A stretch of 64,000 bases of DNA from an uncultured Clostridia bacterium. GTDB lineage: Bacteria > Bacillota > Clostridia > Lachnospirales > CAG-274. Numbering within the stretch: position 1 is the first letter of the stretch; each line of letters begins with the position of its first letter. The DNA is taken from the NCBI GenBank assembly GCA_947630725.1, contig CANRIS010000006.1, forward strand, positions 48,674 through 112,673. Reading direction: 5' to 3'. The notes beneath the pieces are model-generated. The model saw nothing but the letters and a program-made list of their open reading frames with translations. It was not told the DNA's origin and searched no databases. Below, in pieces: positions 1-8,541 of the stretch. A program made the translations under genes and the position numbers.

Positions 1-28
1 GCCTTCACAAGGCTAAGAAAATAATCCT

Positions 29-63
29 GCCGACAAATAATATACCTGACAAATGCTGTCGGC
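29..63 (-). terminator. Possible terminator of the ABC exporter operon
   Basis: A 7-bp perfect inverted repeat (GCCGACA/TGTCGGC) lies just past the stop codon of the last exporter gene. The loop is long (21 nt) and the downstream T-tract is weak (ATTATTTTC), so this is a tentative call. Another short inverted repeat (GCCTT/AAGGC) sits at bases 1-13, cut by the window edge. Confidence 0.35.
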
Positions 64-73
64 ATTCAGGCAT

Positions 74-1159
74 TTATATTCTTCGGCGCTGTGAAATAAG
101 CTCCTTTGACGCACACACAACGAGGGCGGCGAGGTGAACGGTCACGAATGCTGCCGAAATATTTCCCCTGATACAGTATATGGGTATGAGTACCGCCATT
201 GGAACGGCCGCCTCGGGCGCAAGGGCAATTATGTCGTTGGCTGTGGGACAGAATATAAGACAGGCAATGATAAACAGAGCCGAAGCCGCCGAGAATAGCT
301 CCTCGGAGGGAAAAATCTCCGACAGTATAAGCCCGAACGCCGCCGCTGTGGGAAAGTATATAAGCAACAGCAAAAAATCGCTCATATTAAAGCCGCCGAA
401 AAGCTTAAGAGACACGCCTGCCGATACAGCCGAAAGAAAGGACGGCACAAGAAAATAAAAATATCCCGCAAAGCGTCTCCGAACGGGAGAAAAAGCTCTG
501 AGGACACCTCTGTCCAAAAATCTCATATATCCTCCCAAGAGACTGCCCATAAGTATAAAAATTCCCGCTATGCCCCTCATACAGACAAAAATGTCAAGTC
601 CCCTGTCTGTCTTTTGGGGCGTTTTTGCATATTCGGGGCTGACAGAGACGGCGGAGAAATTTTCTCTGTAATTATAGTATGTCTCGGCCAGCTTTTTTTC
701 GTCAGCCGTTGTATATTTAAGAGCCTCCGTTTTGAATATGTCATATGCATATGAGCCGAAAAGCTCGGAAAAAAGAGCCTCGTTCACTATATCGCAGAAC
801 ACCGATTGGGGCTTTTTCAGACAGACTACCGAATTTTTGAGACTTGCGCTGTCATATTCCGAAGGAAAGTCGGCAGAAAAAATATAGCCGCATTCCAGCT
901 TTCCCAAAACCACGTCTCTTTCGAGGTCTGTCGGGCTTTCATAGAGTATGAAGTCTATGGCATCATTTTCGGCTGCGGCAATATGTGAGGGGTCAAAGCT
1001 GCCTTCGGAAAACAACCCTGCCTTAATTTTAAGCCCCTGGCCTACGCCGAGAGAACAAAGCCATGCGGAAGCTATGGGCATAAGAATGAGTATAAGCATA
1101 AAGCTCGGCTTTTTTATGGATCTTTTAAACATAAGAAAAATAAAATACAAAAGCTTCAT
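74..1159 (-). CDS. ABC-2 type transporter permease (second permease)
   Basis: This 361-residue membrane protein has one N-terminal membrane segment (about residues 15-40), a soluble extracytoplasmic region of roughly 150 residues, and about five further membrane segments at the C-terminus. That is the topology of ABC-2 type permeases of the drug, bacteriocin or natrium exporter kind. It starts 3 nt after the stop of the preceding permease gene, so the two are probably translationally coupled and form a heterodimeric membrane domain served by the ATPase at 3985-4647. The substrate cannot be deduced. No strong Shine-Dalgarno precedes the ATG, consistent with coupling. Confidence 0.75.
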   Translation of the reverse strand: MKLLYFIFLMFKRSIKKPSFMLILILMPIASAWLCSLGVGQGLKIKAGLFSEGSFDPSHIAAAENDAIDFILYESPTDLERDVVLGKLECGYIFSADFPSEYDSASLKNSVVCLKKPQSVFCDIVNEALFSELFGSYAYDIFKTEALKYTTADEKKLAETYYNYRENFSAVSVSPEYAKTPQKTDRGLDIFVCMRGIAGIFILMGSLLGGYMRFLDRGVLRAFSPVRRRFAGYFYFLVPSFLSAVSAGVSLKLFGGFNMSDFLLLLIYFPTAAAFGLILSEIFPSEELFSAASALFIIACLIFCPTANDIIALAPEAAVPMAVLIPIYCIRGNISAAFVTVHLAALVVCASKELISQRRRI

Positions 1160-1162
1160 TTG

Positions 1163-2344
1163 TCAAACCCTTCTTTCGATACCGCTCACAACAAACCCCA
1201 AAGCGGTCATTAATGCCGCTGCGCCTGCGGCAGCCATCGGACAGACCGCATTTGGATCATAAAGCGGAACAAGCCCTCTGAAAAGCATACTTGCAGGCAT
1301 ATAGGGCGATATTTTCGCTATGGTGTCGGGCAGCAGGCTGAGAGGGATTATTATGCCCGACAGAAGTCCGCACACAAGGGAGAAAATTGCCGTTATCTGG
1401 GCTGAGAGACGTCCTCCCGCAAAAACAGCAAGACAGCCGAAAGCGGCGCAGAAGCACAAAAGACAGCCAAGCCCCGCAAGGGAGTCGGGCGAAAAAATCG
1501 GCGTTAAGCCAAGCCCATCGGGCAGAATGCAAAGTATGCCAACCGCGCCTGCCATAAGCAGGGCATATATAAAAAGCAGTATAATAAAATTCGCTCCAAA
1601 CACCCTGCGGCGGCCTATGTCCTTCTGACGCAGCGCGGCAAGAACAGGATCGTCATATCTTATGAGACAGCCCGAAAAAGCCCCTCCCATAAGCAGCATA
1701 AGCATTATAAGACCGCTTATGGCATAAAACTTAAGAGCCGTCAAAGCGTCTCCCCCGTCAGGCTCCTTTTCAAGAAACATATCCTCCCGTCCGAAAACAG
1801 CATTCAGAAAGGCAATATTTATTTCGGAATACTCCCGCGGCGAAAGAGCCCTTTCGGTACAGTCCGAAAGAGCGAAAATCGCCGCTTCGACAGCCGAAAT
1901 ATCCTTTATGCCCGAAGAAAGATATGAGCGCAGAGCGAGGGAGCGCAGAGAGCCTCCCTCGGGCATAACCGTCTCTGCCGTGGCCGTTTCTCCCTTTATT
2001 ATGTGGGAGGCAAAGCTTTCGGGCAGTATTATGCCTGCATCGGCTCTTCCCGATTCTACGCCCGAAATAACCCCGTCTCTGTCGGTACGGATAATTTCAA
2101 GACTGTTTTTTGCGCTGTCGGTTTTTTCTATGGCAGACAGCATAAGCGCAGTTGATCCTCCCTCGGGAGCGCAGACCAAAAGCCTTATTTTGTCGGAGTG
2201 CTCGGAGCCTTCGGAGCGGAATACGGCCTGTCCCAAAAAACAAAAGTCTGCCGCAAAAATTACAAGCAGCCCAAAAAGCCCCAGAATGACAGGGAGCCGC
2301 ATAAGCGTTTTTTTGAATTGCAATTTCAGAAGTCTGAGAAACAT
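1163..2344 (-). CDS. ABC-2 type transporter permease (first permease)
   Basis: This 393-residue permease has the same plan as its downstream neighbour: one N-terminal membrane helix (about residues 14-36), an extracytoplasmic domain to about residue 210, then about six hydrophobic segments. The end of the preceding gene overlaps its ribosome-binding region (TGATAAAATG), so its start is coupled to the 547-residue protein gene upstream. The two permeases share topology, not obvious sequence identity, and probably pair as a heterodimer. An export role is inferred from the family; the substrate is unknown. Confidence 0.75.
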   Translation of the reverse strand: MFLRLLKLQFKKTLMRLPVILGLFGLLVIFAADFCFLGQAVFRSEGSEHSDKIRLLVCAPEGGSTALMLSAIEKTDSAKNSLEIIRTDRDGVISGVESGRADAGIILPESFASHIIKGETATAETVMPEGGSLRSLALRSYLSSGIKDISAVEAAIFALSDCTERALSPREYSEINIAFLNAVFGREDMFLEKEPDGGDALTALKFYAISGLIMLMLLMGGAFSGCLIRYDDPVLAALRQKDIGRRRVFGANFIILLFIYALLMAGAVGILCILPDGLGLTPIFSPDSLAGLGCLLCFCAAFGCLAVFAGGRLSAQITAIFSLVCGLLSGIIIPLSLLPDTIAKISPYMPASMLFRGLVPLYDPNAVCPMAAAGAAALMTALGFVVSGIERRV

Positions 2345-2348
2345 TTTA

Positions 2349-3992
2349 TCAACCGCCTATAAGCTGCATCATAGCCGCAAGACTTCCGCAGCCCTTTTTG
2401 ATCTCGTCCAGTATAATGTCAAACTCATCTTCGTTCGGCGTGAAAAGCTTTTTTGACCTTTCGGGCGCAGCCCCCGCCGAGCCTTCAAGGGGATTCGTTT
2501 CGAGCCATATATCGGCAGACAGAGGCTTTTGACCCATTGCGTCTATATCAAGACTTTCCGCCGAAAAATTCAGTGAATTTTCGGTCATAGAAAATATACC
2601 CTCCGATGACAGCTCTGCCCTGTCACTCGGATGGTCGTCATTTTTGACACTAACATCAAGGGAGTATTGAGATGTATCAGCCGAATATTCGCCCTCGGCG
2701 CTGACGTTGTAAGGCGCTCCCAAGAGCCTGAAGCTGCCATGAGCCGAAAGTCTGTAGGCTGTTCCGTCATTCGTTATTTCGGTTTTAAGGGCTGTTTTGT
2801 TTTTATCAACCGCATCAACCGCAGCAACCTCAAAAACCGCCTTATCCTTAAGCTCCCTGCCCGACGGAAAAGCGAGAGAAAGCCTTATTGCGGCGGTTTC
2901 GGGAGATTCGGGCAGCGGCATATCAAAAACACCCTCGGCCTTTATTATTTTTTTCCTGTATACATAAACCATAACATCATAGTCTTTGTTCGGGTCAAAA
3001 TAAGGCATAAAATCAGGCTGCCCGGCTTCTATGAGAGAACACAGCCCCTCCTCCGTCATAAGAGGATCCTTTGTGAGAACCTTTGCTATGGGCAGTATGG
3101 AATGTGCCAGAGGCATTAGGCTTTGCCCGTTTTTTATATTATCTTTTATATCCTCCGAAAACTCCGAAAGATCGCCGCCTTTAAGCGTTATGCAGTACCC
3201 CTTTGCCTTTCTTCCGTTTTCGGTTTCAAAGCCTTCGTCCGTTTTTGTCACATAGGCGTTTTCCCAAAGCTTTTCCGCCACAGTGTTGTCGGAGCAAAAA
3301 TAATCCGCCAAAAGTCTGCGGACGCTTTTCATATCCCTTAAAGACGAGGTGTTAAATATGTCTGCCGAAAAGTCCTGTGTAAAATCAAATCTGCCCATAT
3401 ACCCCGACAGAACCGATGAATTGTAGGACGAAAACATATTTTCAAAGGGTATTTCGAGCCATAGGCTCTCTATGAGGGGCGCTCTGCCATAAAAGCTTTT
3501 GTTGTCAGCCAAAAACTCAAGGACGCTTACAGGCATATTCCCTATGTTTGCCGCTATGTCTCCCGAAGCCCTTTTCTCTGTGGGATCGTACTTTATGTTT
3601 GCCGAAAAGCCCGAGCCGAACAGCCTTTTAAGACTCTTCCCGTCATCGGTTTTTCCGCCTTTATAGGTCACCGAAATAAAGCTTTCGGATGGAGACGAAA
3701 GCAAAAAATCCCTCAGAGCCTCTCCCTTTGAAGTCTTCGCCGTACAGCCAAGCTCCTCCAAGGTGCTTTTAAGGGCCGCCGCCACGGTATTTTTCGGGCT
3801 GCGAAGAGCAAAGCAAAAGGCAAGATAAGCAATCAGAGCAGCCAACGCCGAAAAAGCAATAACATAGACGATTATGTGCAGCCTATTTTTGGAGTTTATT
3901 ATTTTGTCACCATCATCGTCCTTTGGCATATTTAGGTCAAAGCTTATTTCTTCCTCCGCAGCGTCTGTGTTAATATCCTTCTTTTTATCCAT
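2349..3992 (-). CDS. Membrane-anchored protein of the ABC exporter operon, function unknown
   Basis: The start at 3992 is chosen because AAGGAGG sits just upstream; an in-frame extension to 4058 would run into the ATPase gene. The 547-residue product has a charged cytoplasmic N-terminus rich in Asp/Glu/Lys (residues 1-30), one membrane helix at about 35-58, and a roughly 490-residue extracytoplasmic part with many alternating polar/hydrophobic stretches that suggest beta structure. No lipobox or catalytic motif was recognised. It overlaps the ATPase gene by 8 nt and precedes the two permeases, so it probably works with the exporter as an accessory or substrate-handling subunit. I do not recognise the family. 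Confidence 0.65.
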   Translation of the reverse strand: MDKKKDINTDAAEEEISFDLNMPKDDDGDKIINSKNRLHIIVYVIAFSALAALIAYLAFCFALRSPKNTVAAALKSTLEELGCTAKTSKGEALRDFLLSSPSESFISVTYKGGKTDDGKSLKRLFGSGFSANIKYDPTEKRASGDIAANIGNMPVSVLEFLADNKSFYGRAPLIESLWLEIPFENMFSSYNSSVLSGYMGRFDFTQDFSADIFNTSSLRDMKSVRRLLADYFCSDNTVAEKLWENAYVTKTDEGFETENGRKAKGYCITLKGGDLSEFSEDIKDNIKNGQSLMPLAHSILPIAKVLTKDPLMTEEGLCSLIEAGQPDFMPYFDPNKDYDVMVYVYRKKIIKAEGVFDMPLPESPETAAIRLSLAFPSGRELKDKAVFEVAAVDAVDKNKTALKTEITNDGTAYRLSAHGSFRLLGAPYNVSAEGEYSADTSQYSLDVSVKNDDHPSDRAELSSEGIFSMTENSLNFSAESLDIDAMGQKPLSADIWLETNPLEGSAGAAPERSKKLFTPNEDEFDIILDEIKKGCGSLAAMMQLIGG

Positions 3993-4647
3993 ATATTTCT
4001 TCCTCCTTGTCAAGATCCGAAAGCACTCCGTCCTTAAGAAGCAGAACCCTTGTGGCAAGCTCTCTGTCCCGCAGGTCGTGGGTAGTCATTATGACGGTAC
4101 CTCCGCTTTTTATATATCCTTTCAGAATTTTTCTCACATCTGCCTTATATTTTATGTCAAGAGCCGTTACAGGCTCGTCCAGAAGCAGTATGGGAGGGTT
4201 GTTTATGAGAGCAAGGGCTATTGAAAGTCTTCTTTTCATACCGCCCGAAAGCGTGGATACTCTTTTGTTTTTTATACTGTCAAGTCCCATAAGCTTAAGT
4301 ATTCCGCCTGTATAAAGCTCCCTAAGCTCCTTTTTACTCCCCGAAAACCAAAGACGGATATTGTCGTTTACAGAAACGTCCTTTATAAGGGGATCCTCCT
4401 GCGGAACATATCCCACATATTCCGAAAAAAGCCTGCGGTTTTTAAAGGGATCTCTTCCGAAATACACAAGCTCTCCGCCATCGGGCTTTCTGCTGCCCGA
4501 AAGTATTTCGAGGAGAGTTGTTTTTCCTGAGCCGTTGCTGCCGTATATAGCAGCCCACTCCCCCTTTGAGCAACTTAAGCTTATATCCTTAAGCACCCAC
4601 TCCTTATATTTTTTTCCGATGTGTTTTATTTCTATCACATTATCCAT
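3985..4647 (-). CDS. ABC transporter ATP-binding protein
   Basis: A 220-residue nucleotide-binding subunit. The Walker A motif (GSNGSGKT, about residues 36-43), Q-loop (PQED), signature (LSGGMKRR), Walker B (ILLLDEP) and switch histidine (TTHD) are all present in normal order. It is the first gene of a four-gene operon ending at base 74 and would energise the two ABC-2 permeases. The domain ends shortly after the H-loop, which is usual for short exporter ATPases. The ATG at 4647 has only a weak GGTGAT upstream. The divergent gene starts 184 bp away, so that gap should hold promoters for both directions, but I saw no convincing one on this strand. Confidence 0.9.
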   Translation of the reverse strand: MDNVIEIKHIGKKYKEWVLKDISLSCSKGEWAAIYGSNGSGKTTLLEILSGSRKPDGGELVYFGRDPFKNRRLFSEYVGYVPQEDPLIKDVSVNDNIRLWFSGSKKELRELYTGGILKLMGLDSIKNKRVSTLSGGMKRRLSIALALINNPPILLLDEPVTALDIKYKADVRKILKGYIKSGGTVIMTTHDLRDRELATRVLLLKDGVLSDLDKEEEIYG

Positions 4648-4831
4648 ATTATCACCGATAAAATATTACTTATTTGAAAGTCCTGCCGAAGAACACGGCG
4701 TCTTAAATCTTTTTTGTGTCTGTGGCAATCCCATATGCAATATTATACATTAAGCCGTCCTATCGTACAAGAATAATATTCTGCCTGCGACATATAATTT
4801 TATAAGCGATTAAAGTATAAGGACGGTATAT

Positions 4832-5899
4832 ATGAGCTACGTTGTAAGAACCGAAGAAGATATGACATTCTATTATTTCAAAGACGGAAAGCTGTGCAAA
4901 AGAATAAGAAAAGCAGACGGACTTTCACCCGAATATGACATAATGACAGGCATAATGCCCGACTTTTCGTTAAGCGTTGCGCCATCGGGAGAAAGGCTTA
5001 TTTTTTGCAGACTTACAAAGGGAGACATTATGCTCATAAGGGATGGCCGAAAGGGTACTTCGGGGAGGATAATACTTAAAAACACCGAAAAAAGCTTCAG
5101 AGGGAGCATAGCCTTTGACGCTCTTGTCGAAAAAAACGGCATCAGTCTCATATACAGCATACCATCGGGACATACGGGAGAAAACAACATATATATGCAG
5201 AGACTTTCGAGAGAAAAAACCGGCCCGAGACTTATCGACACATCCTACGGCAGAGACTACAGCTTTTGCACCTGCCACATAGACGGCGGGCTGCGTACGC
5301 TGTTTTATTATAAAAACCGCAGAGAAAATATATTCGGCTACAGAGAGCTTTTGGGTGACGAATGGGGAAAATACAACAGCGTTTTCACTTCGGCGGCATA
5401 TTTTACGGATTTCAGCCGACACGCAGACAAGGATGGGCTTTATTTTCTTGCCGTTATAAACAACCTTTTCGGCTCGAGGATACTTTTCAGGACTCGGACA
5501 AACGAAGGCTTTTCGGCTGTGAGAGTGGTGGCAGATATGAACAGCATAAACACTCCCCTTGTTTTTTTGTTTGGGGGAAAGGCATATATTTTTTTCAGAT
5601 CGGGCAGCACGCCTTATATGGCAGTAGGAGATGAACGCCCCGTCAGATTCGGAGGAAAGCTTTGTTCAAGGCTTATGAAGGGCAGATATATTGACAGCGG
5701 CTCTCGTTCGGGCATAAGAGCCTCGGAGATACTTCTTGACAGGGATAAGCCGTGGGACGTGCAGCTTTTTGACGAAATAGACGAAAACTTCCATAAATAC
5801 GGTTCTCCTGTCAAGGGCAGTGAAGATACCGCCGGATCAGGAGGGAGAGACTACAGCTTTAAAGACTTTTTCGGCAAAAAAGGGAGTGAGCTTTTGTGA
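4832..5899 (+). CDS. Unknown protein coupled to the CwlD amidase
   Basis: This 355-residue protein has no signal peptide or membrane segment and is rich in aromatic, Arg and Ser residues. Repeated blocks of a hydrophobic strand followed by a Gly/Asp turn (for example YYFKDGKLC, FLFGGKAYIFF, YFLAVINNLFG) look like blades of a beta-propeller, but this is inference. Its TGA overlaps the GTG start of cwlD (GTGA), so the two are translationally coupled. cwlD acts in spore-cortex maturation, so a sporulation role is plausible. The preceding 184 bp holds a -10-like CATATAAT near 4789 but no clear vegetative -35. I do not recognise the family. Confidence 0.6.
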   Translation: MSYVVRTEEDMTFYYFKDGKLCKRIRKADGLSPEYDIMTGIMPDFSLSVAPSGERLIFCRLTKGDIMLIRDGRKGTSGRIILKNTEKSFRGSIAFDALVEKNGISLIYSIPSGHTGENNIYMQRLSREKTGPRLIDTSYGRDYSFCTCHIDGGLRTLFYYKNRRENIFGYRELLGDEWGKYNSVFTSAAYFTDFSRHADKDGLYFLAVINNLFGSRILFRTRTNEGFSAVRVVADMNSINTPLVFLFGGKAYIFFRSGSTPYMAVGDERPVRFGGKLCSRLMKGRYIDSGSRSGIRASEILLDRDKPWDVQLFDEIDENFHKYGSPVKGSEDTAGSGGRDYSFKDFFGKKGSELL

Positions 5900-6588
5900 G
5901 GGATTTTTTTCGCAGGCATAAGACGAGACTTTTGCTCTACGGATATTTTCTGATGATTTTTGTCGGCGTGGGATATTCTCTGAAAAACTCCTCGGAGGAT
6001 GTTTTTTCTCTTGAAAAAAAGGTTATCGTTGTGGACGCAGGCCACGGAGGAGCCGACCCGGGAAAGGTGGCTGCCGAGGGGAAAAAGGAAAAGGAGATAA
6101 ATCTGAAAATCGCAGGCTATCTGAGGCAATATCTGGAGCAGGGAGGGGCTGTCGTATATATGACGAGGACTGACGACGAGGCTTTGGCGGATACAAAAAG
6201 AGCCGACCTCAGAGAAAGAAGAAGGCTTGCCGATGGCAATGATGTTGACGCTTTTGTGAGCATTCATCAGAATTATTATCCCTCCGAATCAGTTAGCGGC
6301 GCTCAGGTGTTTTATCCCAAGGCATCCGAAAAGGGAAAGGCTCTTGCGGGATCTATACAGAACAGAATAAGGGAGATAGCCGATAACGCAAACAAGAGAG
6401 TTATAAAGGAAAACAACAGCTATTATATGCTTAAGAATACAGAAAAGGCCTCTGTCATAGTGGAGTGCGGCTTTTTGTCAAACCCCGAAGAGAACCGCCT
6501 CCTTAACTCGGAGGAATATCAAAAAAAGCTTGCGTGGGCCATATACATAGGGACAGCGGATTATTTTTCTTCGGAGGACACCGCATAA
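5896..6588 (+). CDS. cwlD: N-acetylmuramoyl-L-alanine amidase, CwlD type
   Basis: A 230-residue Amidase_3 enzyme that removes peptide side chains from muramic acid. In spore formers CwlD does this to start muramic-delta-lactam synthesis in the cortex. A short N-terminal membrane anchor (about residues 11-29) precedes the catalytic domain. The zinc ligands of the family are visible: His50 in DAGHGG, the Glu in KEKEINL, His in SIHQNYY, and the catalytic Glu in VIVECGFLSNPEEN. Length and single-domain layout match CwlD rather than larger autolysins. It starts with GTG overlapping the upstream stop. A hairpin-rich intergenic region follows. Confidence 0.88.
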   Translation: MRDFFRRHKTRLLLYGYFLMIFVGVGYSLKNSSEDVFSLEKKVIVVDAGHGGADPGKVAAEGKKEKEINLKIAGYLRQYLEQGGAVVYMTRTDDEALADTKRADLRERRRLADGNDVDAFVSIHQNYYPSESVSGAQVFYPKASEKGKALAGSIQNRIREIADNANKRVIKENNSYYMLKNTEKASVIVECGFLSNPEENRLLNSEEYQKKLAWAIYIGTADYFSSEDTA

Positions 6589-6743
6589 AAAATAAAAAAG
6601 GGAAATATGCGAATGCCCACCAAGGGTCCGCCGCAGCCGTAAAAAAAAAGGGGGGGGATAAACTGTCAAAAAAGTAAATCTACTTATAATAAAAAAATAT
6701 TCGACAATTATGTTATATTCAGCGTCGCAGACTTTAATCCGCA

Positions 6744-6994
6744 GGGTGAGCTTTGCCCACCCGAGGAATAAATTTCAATTTGAGAAAAAACGCAGTTTTT
6801 GGAACAAATTGAAATTTATATTCCTACACCCAAATGAAGTCGCCGGCTTGCCCGGCACGCACATTTGGGCCTCATCAAAATGCAATCGCATTTTGATGAC
6901 AGCGTGTCGATTTTTTCGACACGCTGAGCCCCTGCCGCCTTGCGGCGGCAGAGGCGTGCTTTTGTCCTGCGGACAAAAGCACGCCGCCCCCCCC
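6744..6994. repeat. Array of consecutive perfect hairpins ending in a C8 run
   Basis: The gap between convergent cwlD and znuB holds at least six back-to-back inverted repeats: 6764-6825 (19-bp arms with a 2-nt bulge), 6829-6869 (CCCAAATG arms with a GCCGG stem inside), 6873-6898 (11 bp, loop AATC), 6900-6926 (11 bp, T5 loop), 6932-6951 (8 bp) and 6953-6985 (15 bp perfect, loop TGC). It ends in C8 at 6987-6994. An A9G8 run lies to the left near 6642-6658. No open frame of credible composition crosses it. A second, differently sequenced array lies at 31670-31823. Confidence 0.85.
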
Positions 6995-7018
6995 ATCAGC
7001 CTGTGTACTAAACGACCT

Positions 7019-7810
7019 TCACTTTTTTCTGAACGGCAAGAGCAGTCCCATAGCAAATACTCCGCAGAGAACAATTGCACCGCCGGGAGCGACATCCAGA
7101 AAACAGGATATAAGCAGCCCGAAAAACGTAAACACCGCAGCAAATATTACCGAAAGAAGCACATTTGCCTTGTAGCTTTTTGAAATAAGCAGAGCGCAGG
7201 CAACAGGCACCACCATAAGAGAGGATATTACAAGCGCACCTACGGTTCTGGCCGAAATACTTACTGCAACGGCAGTCATAAGTGTAAAAACAAAATTTAT
7301 CGTCTTTACCTTTACTCCCGAAAGGGCAGCTCCCTCCTCGTCAAAGGCTATATAAAAAAGCTCTCTGTAGAGCAGAAGGCACATTATTATGACTATGGCC
7401 GAGACTACAGCAACAACAGCGGTTTCACGGGGGCTTATTGCCGCTACCGAACCGAAAAGAAAACTGCCGAAGCTGCCTGCGTTATTTACGAGGCTTGAAA
7501 AAACAGCCGCAAGCCCCACGCCCACAGACAGAACAACAGCCGTGGATATTTCGGAATATCTCGGAAAAAATCTTCTGAAATACTCTATTGCGAGGGCTGC
7601 CAGACAGGAGAACACAACGGCGCAGCCTATGGGGTTTATCGAAGCGAACAGCCCGATAGCCACTCCCGCAAGGCTTGCATGAGACAAAGCGTCACCTATC
7701 GCCGAAAGCCTTTTCAGCACGATCGTGTTTCCTATAAGAGGCGTAATAACGGATATGAGCATACCCACAAGAAAAGCCCTCTGTATAAAGCCGTATGTAA
7801 AAATCTCCAT
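7019..7810 (-). CDS. znuB: Zinc ABC transporter permease
   Basis: A 263-residue integral membrane protein of the ABC-3 family (ZnuB/MntB/TroC), with about eight membrane segments and the family motif around GDALSHASLAGVAIG, which contacts the ATPase. The start at 7810 is chosen for the AGGGAGG just upstream and because a longer frame would overlap the ATPase gene by 76 nt. It lies 2 nt after the ATPase stop and is the last gene of the znuA-znuC-znuB operon. Zinc rather than manganese or iron is inferred from the histidine-rich loop in the binding protein. Confidence 0.88.
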   Translation of the reverse strand: MEIFTYGFIQRAFLVGMLISVITPLIGNTIVLKRLSAIGDALSHASLAGVAIGLFASINPIGCAVVFSCLAALAIEYFRRFFPRYSEISTAVVLSVGVGLAAVFSSLVNNAGSFGSFLFGSVAAISPRETAVVAVVSAIVIIMCLLLYRELFYIAFDEEGAALSGVKVKTINFVFTLMTAVAVSISARTVGALVISSLMVVPVACALLISKSYKANVLLSVIFAAVFTFFGLLISCFLDVAPGGAIVLCGVFAMGLLLPFRKK

Positions 7811-7812
7811 AT

Positions 7813-8541
7813 TCAGACCTCCCTGTGATGGTGATAATAAGCGCTTATATTCTGCTTCAGAAAATCCTCGGTGTCGTACATTATGCACGGTTCATTTTCG
7901 GTAAGCATAAGTATCTTATTGGAGTGATGTATAACCGAGCTTAAATCGTGAGTAACCATAATTATGGTATAGCCCTGAAGGTTCAGATCTCCGAGCAGAC
8001 AACAGATGGAGTCGGCGGCATTTACGTCAACGCCTACGGTAGGTTCGTCAAGTATGATTATGTCAGGCTCCGAAACGATCGCCTTGGCAATAAAAACCCT
8101 TTGCTGCTGACCTCCCGAGAGCCTTCCCACAAGGCGGTTTCGCAGGTTGTATATACCCACCTTTTTAAGAGCCTTATATACCTTAAGCTTTTCTCTTTTT
8201 CCGAAAAATCTCATAAAGCCGCAGGAGGGATAAAGCCCTGCCGAAACAACCTCGTATACCGTAGCGGGAAAGTCCTGATTGAAGCCTGTGGCCTTTTGTG
8301 ACACATAAGAAATACTTCCCCTGTTTTTGTACTTATGGGAGGGAATGCCGTTTATAAAAATTTCTCCCCTGCGGAGCTTCAGTATATTGAGTATAAGCTT
8401 TAAAAGCGTGCTTTTGCCCGTGCCGTTGCTCCCCAGAATACAAAGAAAATCCCCCTTTTCAATGCCGAAGGAGACGTCCTTTAAAATATTTTTGTCGGGA
8501 TAATCAAAGCTTACATTTTTAACTTCCAATATCATCAGCAT
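7813..8541 (-). CDS. znuC: Zinc ABC transporter ATP-binding protein
   Basis: A 242-residue ATPase with Walker A GSNGTGKST, signature LSGGQQQR, Walker B IIILDEP and switch-His MVTHD, which drives the ZnuB permease. The C-terminus ends in a short His cluster (YYHHHREV) that could bind metal. The ATG at 8541 is preferred: AAAAGGG lies about 9 nt upstream, and an alternative TTG at 8559 has a poorer site. The gene overlaps the 3' end of znuA by 23 nt, indicating translational coupling. Confidence 0.9.
   Translation of the reverse strand: MLMILEVKNVSFDYPDKNILKDVSFGIEKGDFLCILGSNGTGKSTLLKLILNILKLRRGEIFINGIPSHKYKNRGSISYVSQKATGFNQDFPATVYEVVSAGLYPSCGFMRFFGKREKLKVYKALKKVGIYNLRNRLVGRLSGGQQQRVFIAKAIVSEPDIIILDEPTVGVDVNAADSICCLLGDLNLQGYTIIMVTHDLSSVIHHSNKILMLTENEPCIMYDTEDFLKQNISAYYHHHREV

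Noticed and set aside
3993..4058. N-terminal extension of the 547-residue protein
   Set aside because: It lies wholly inside the ATPase gene and lacks a ribosome site, whereas AAGGAGG precedes 3992.
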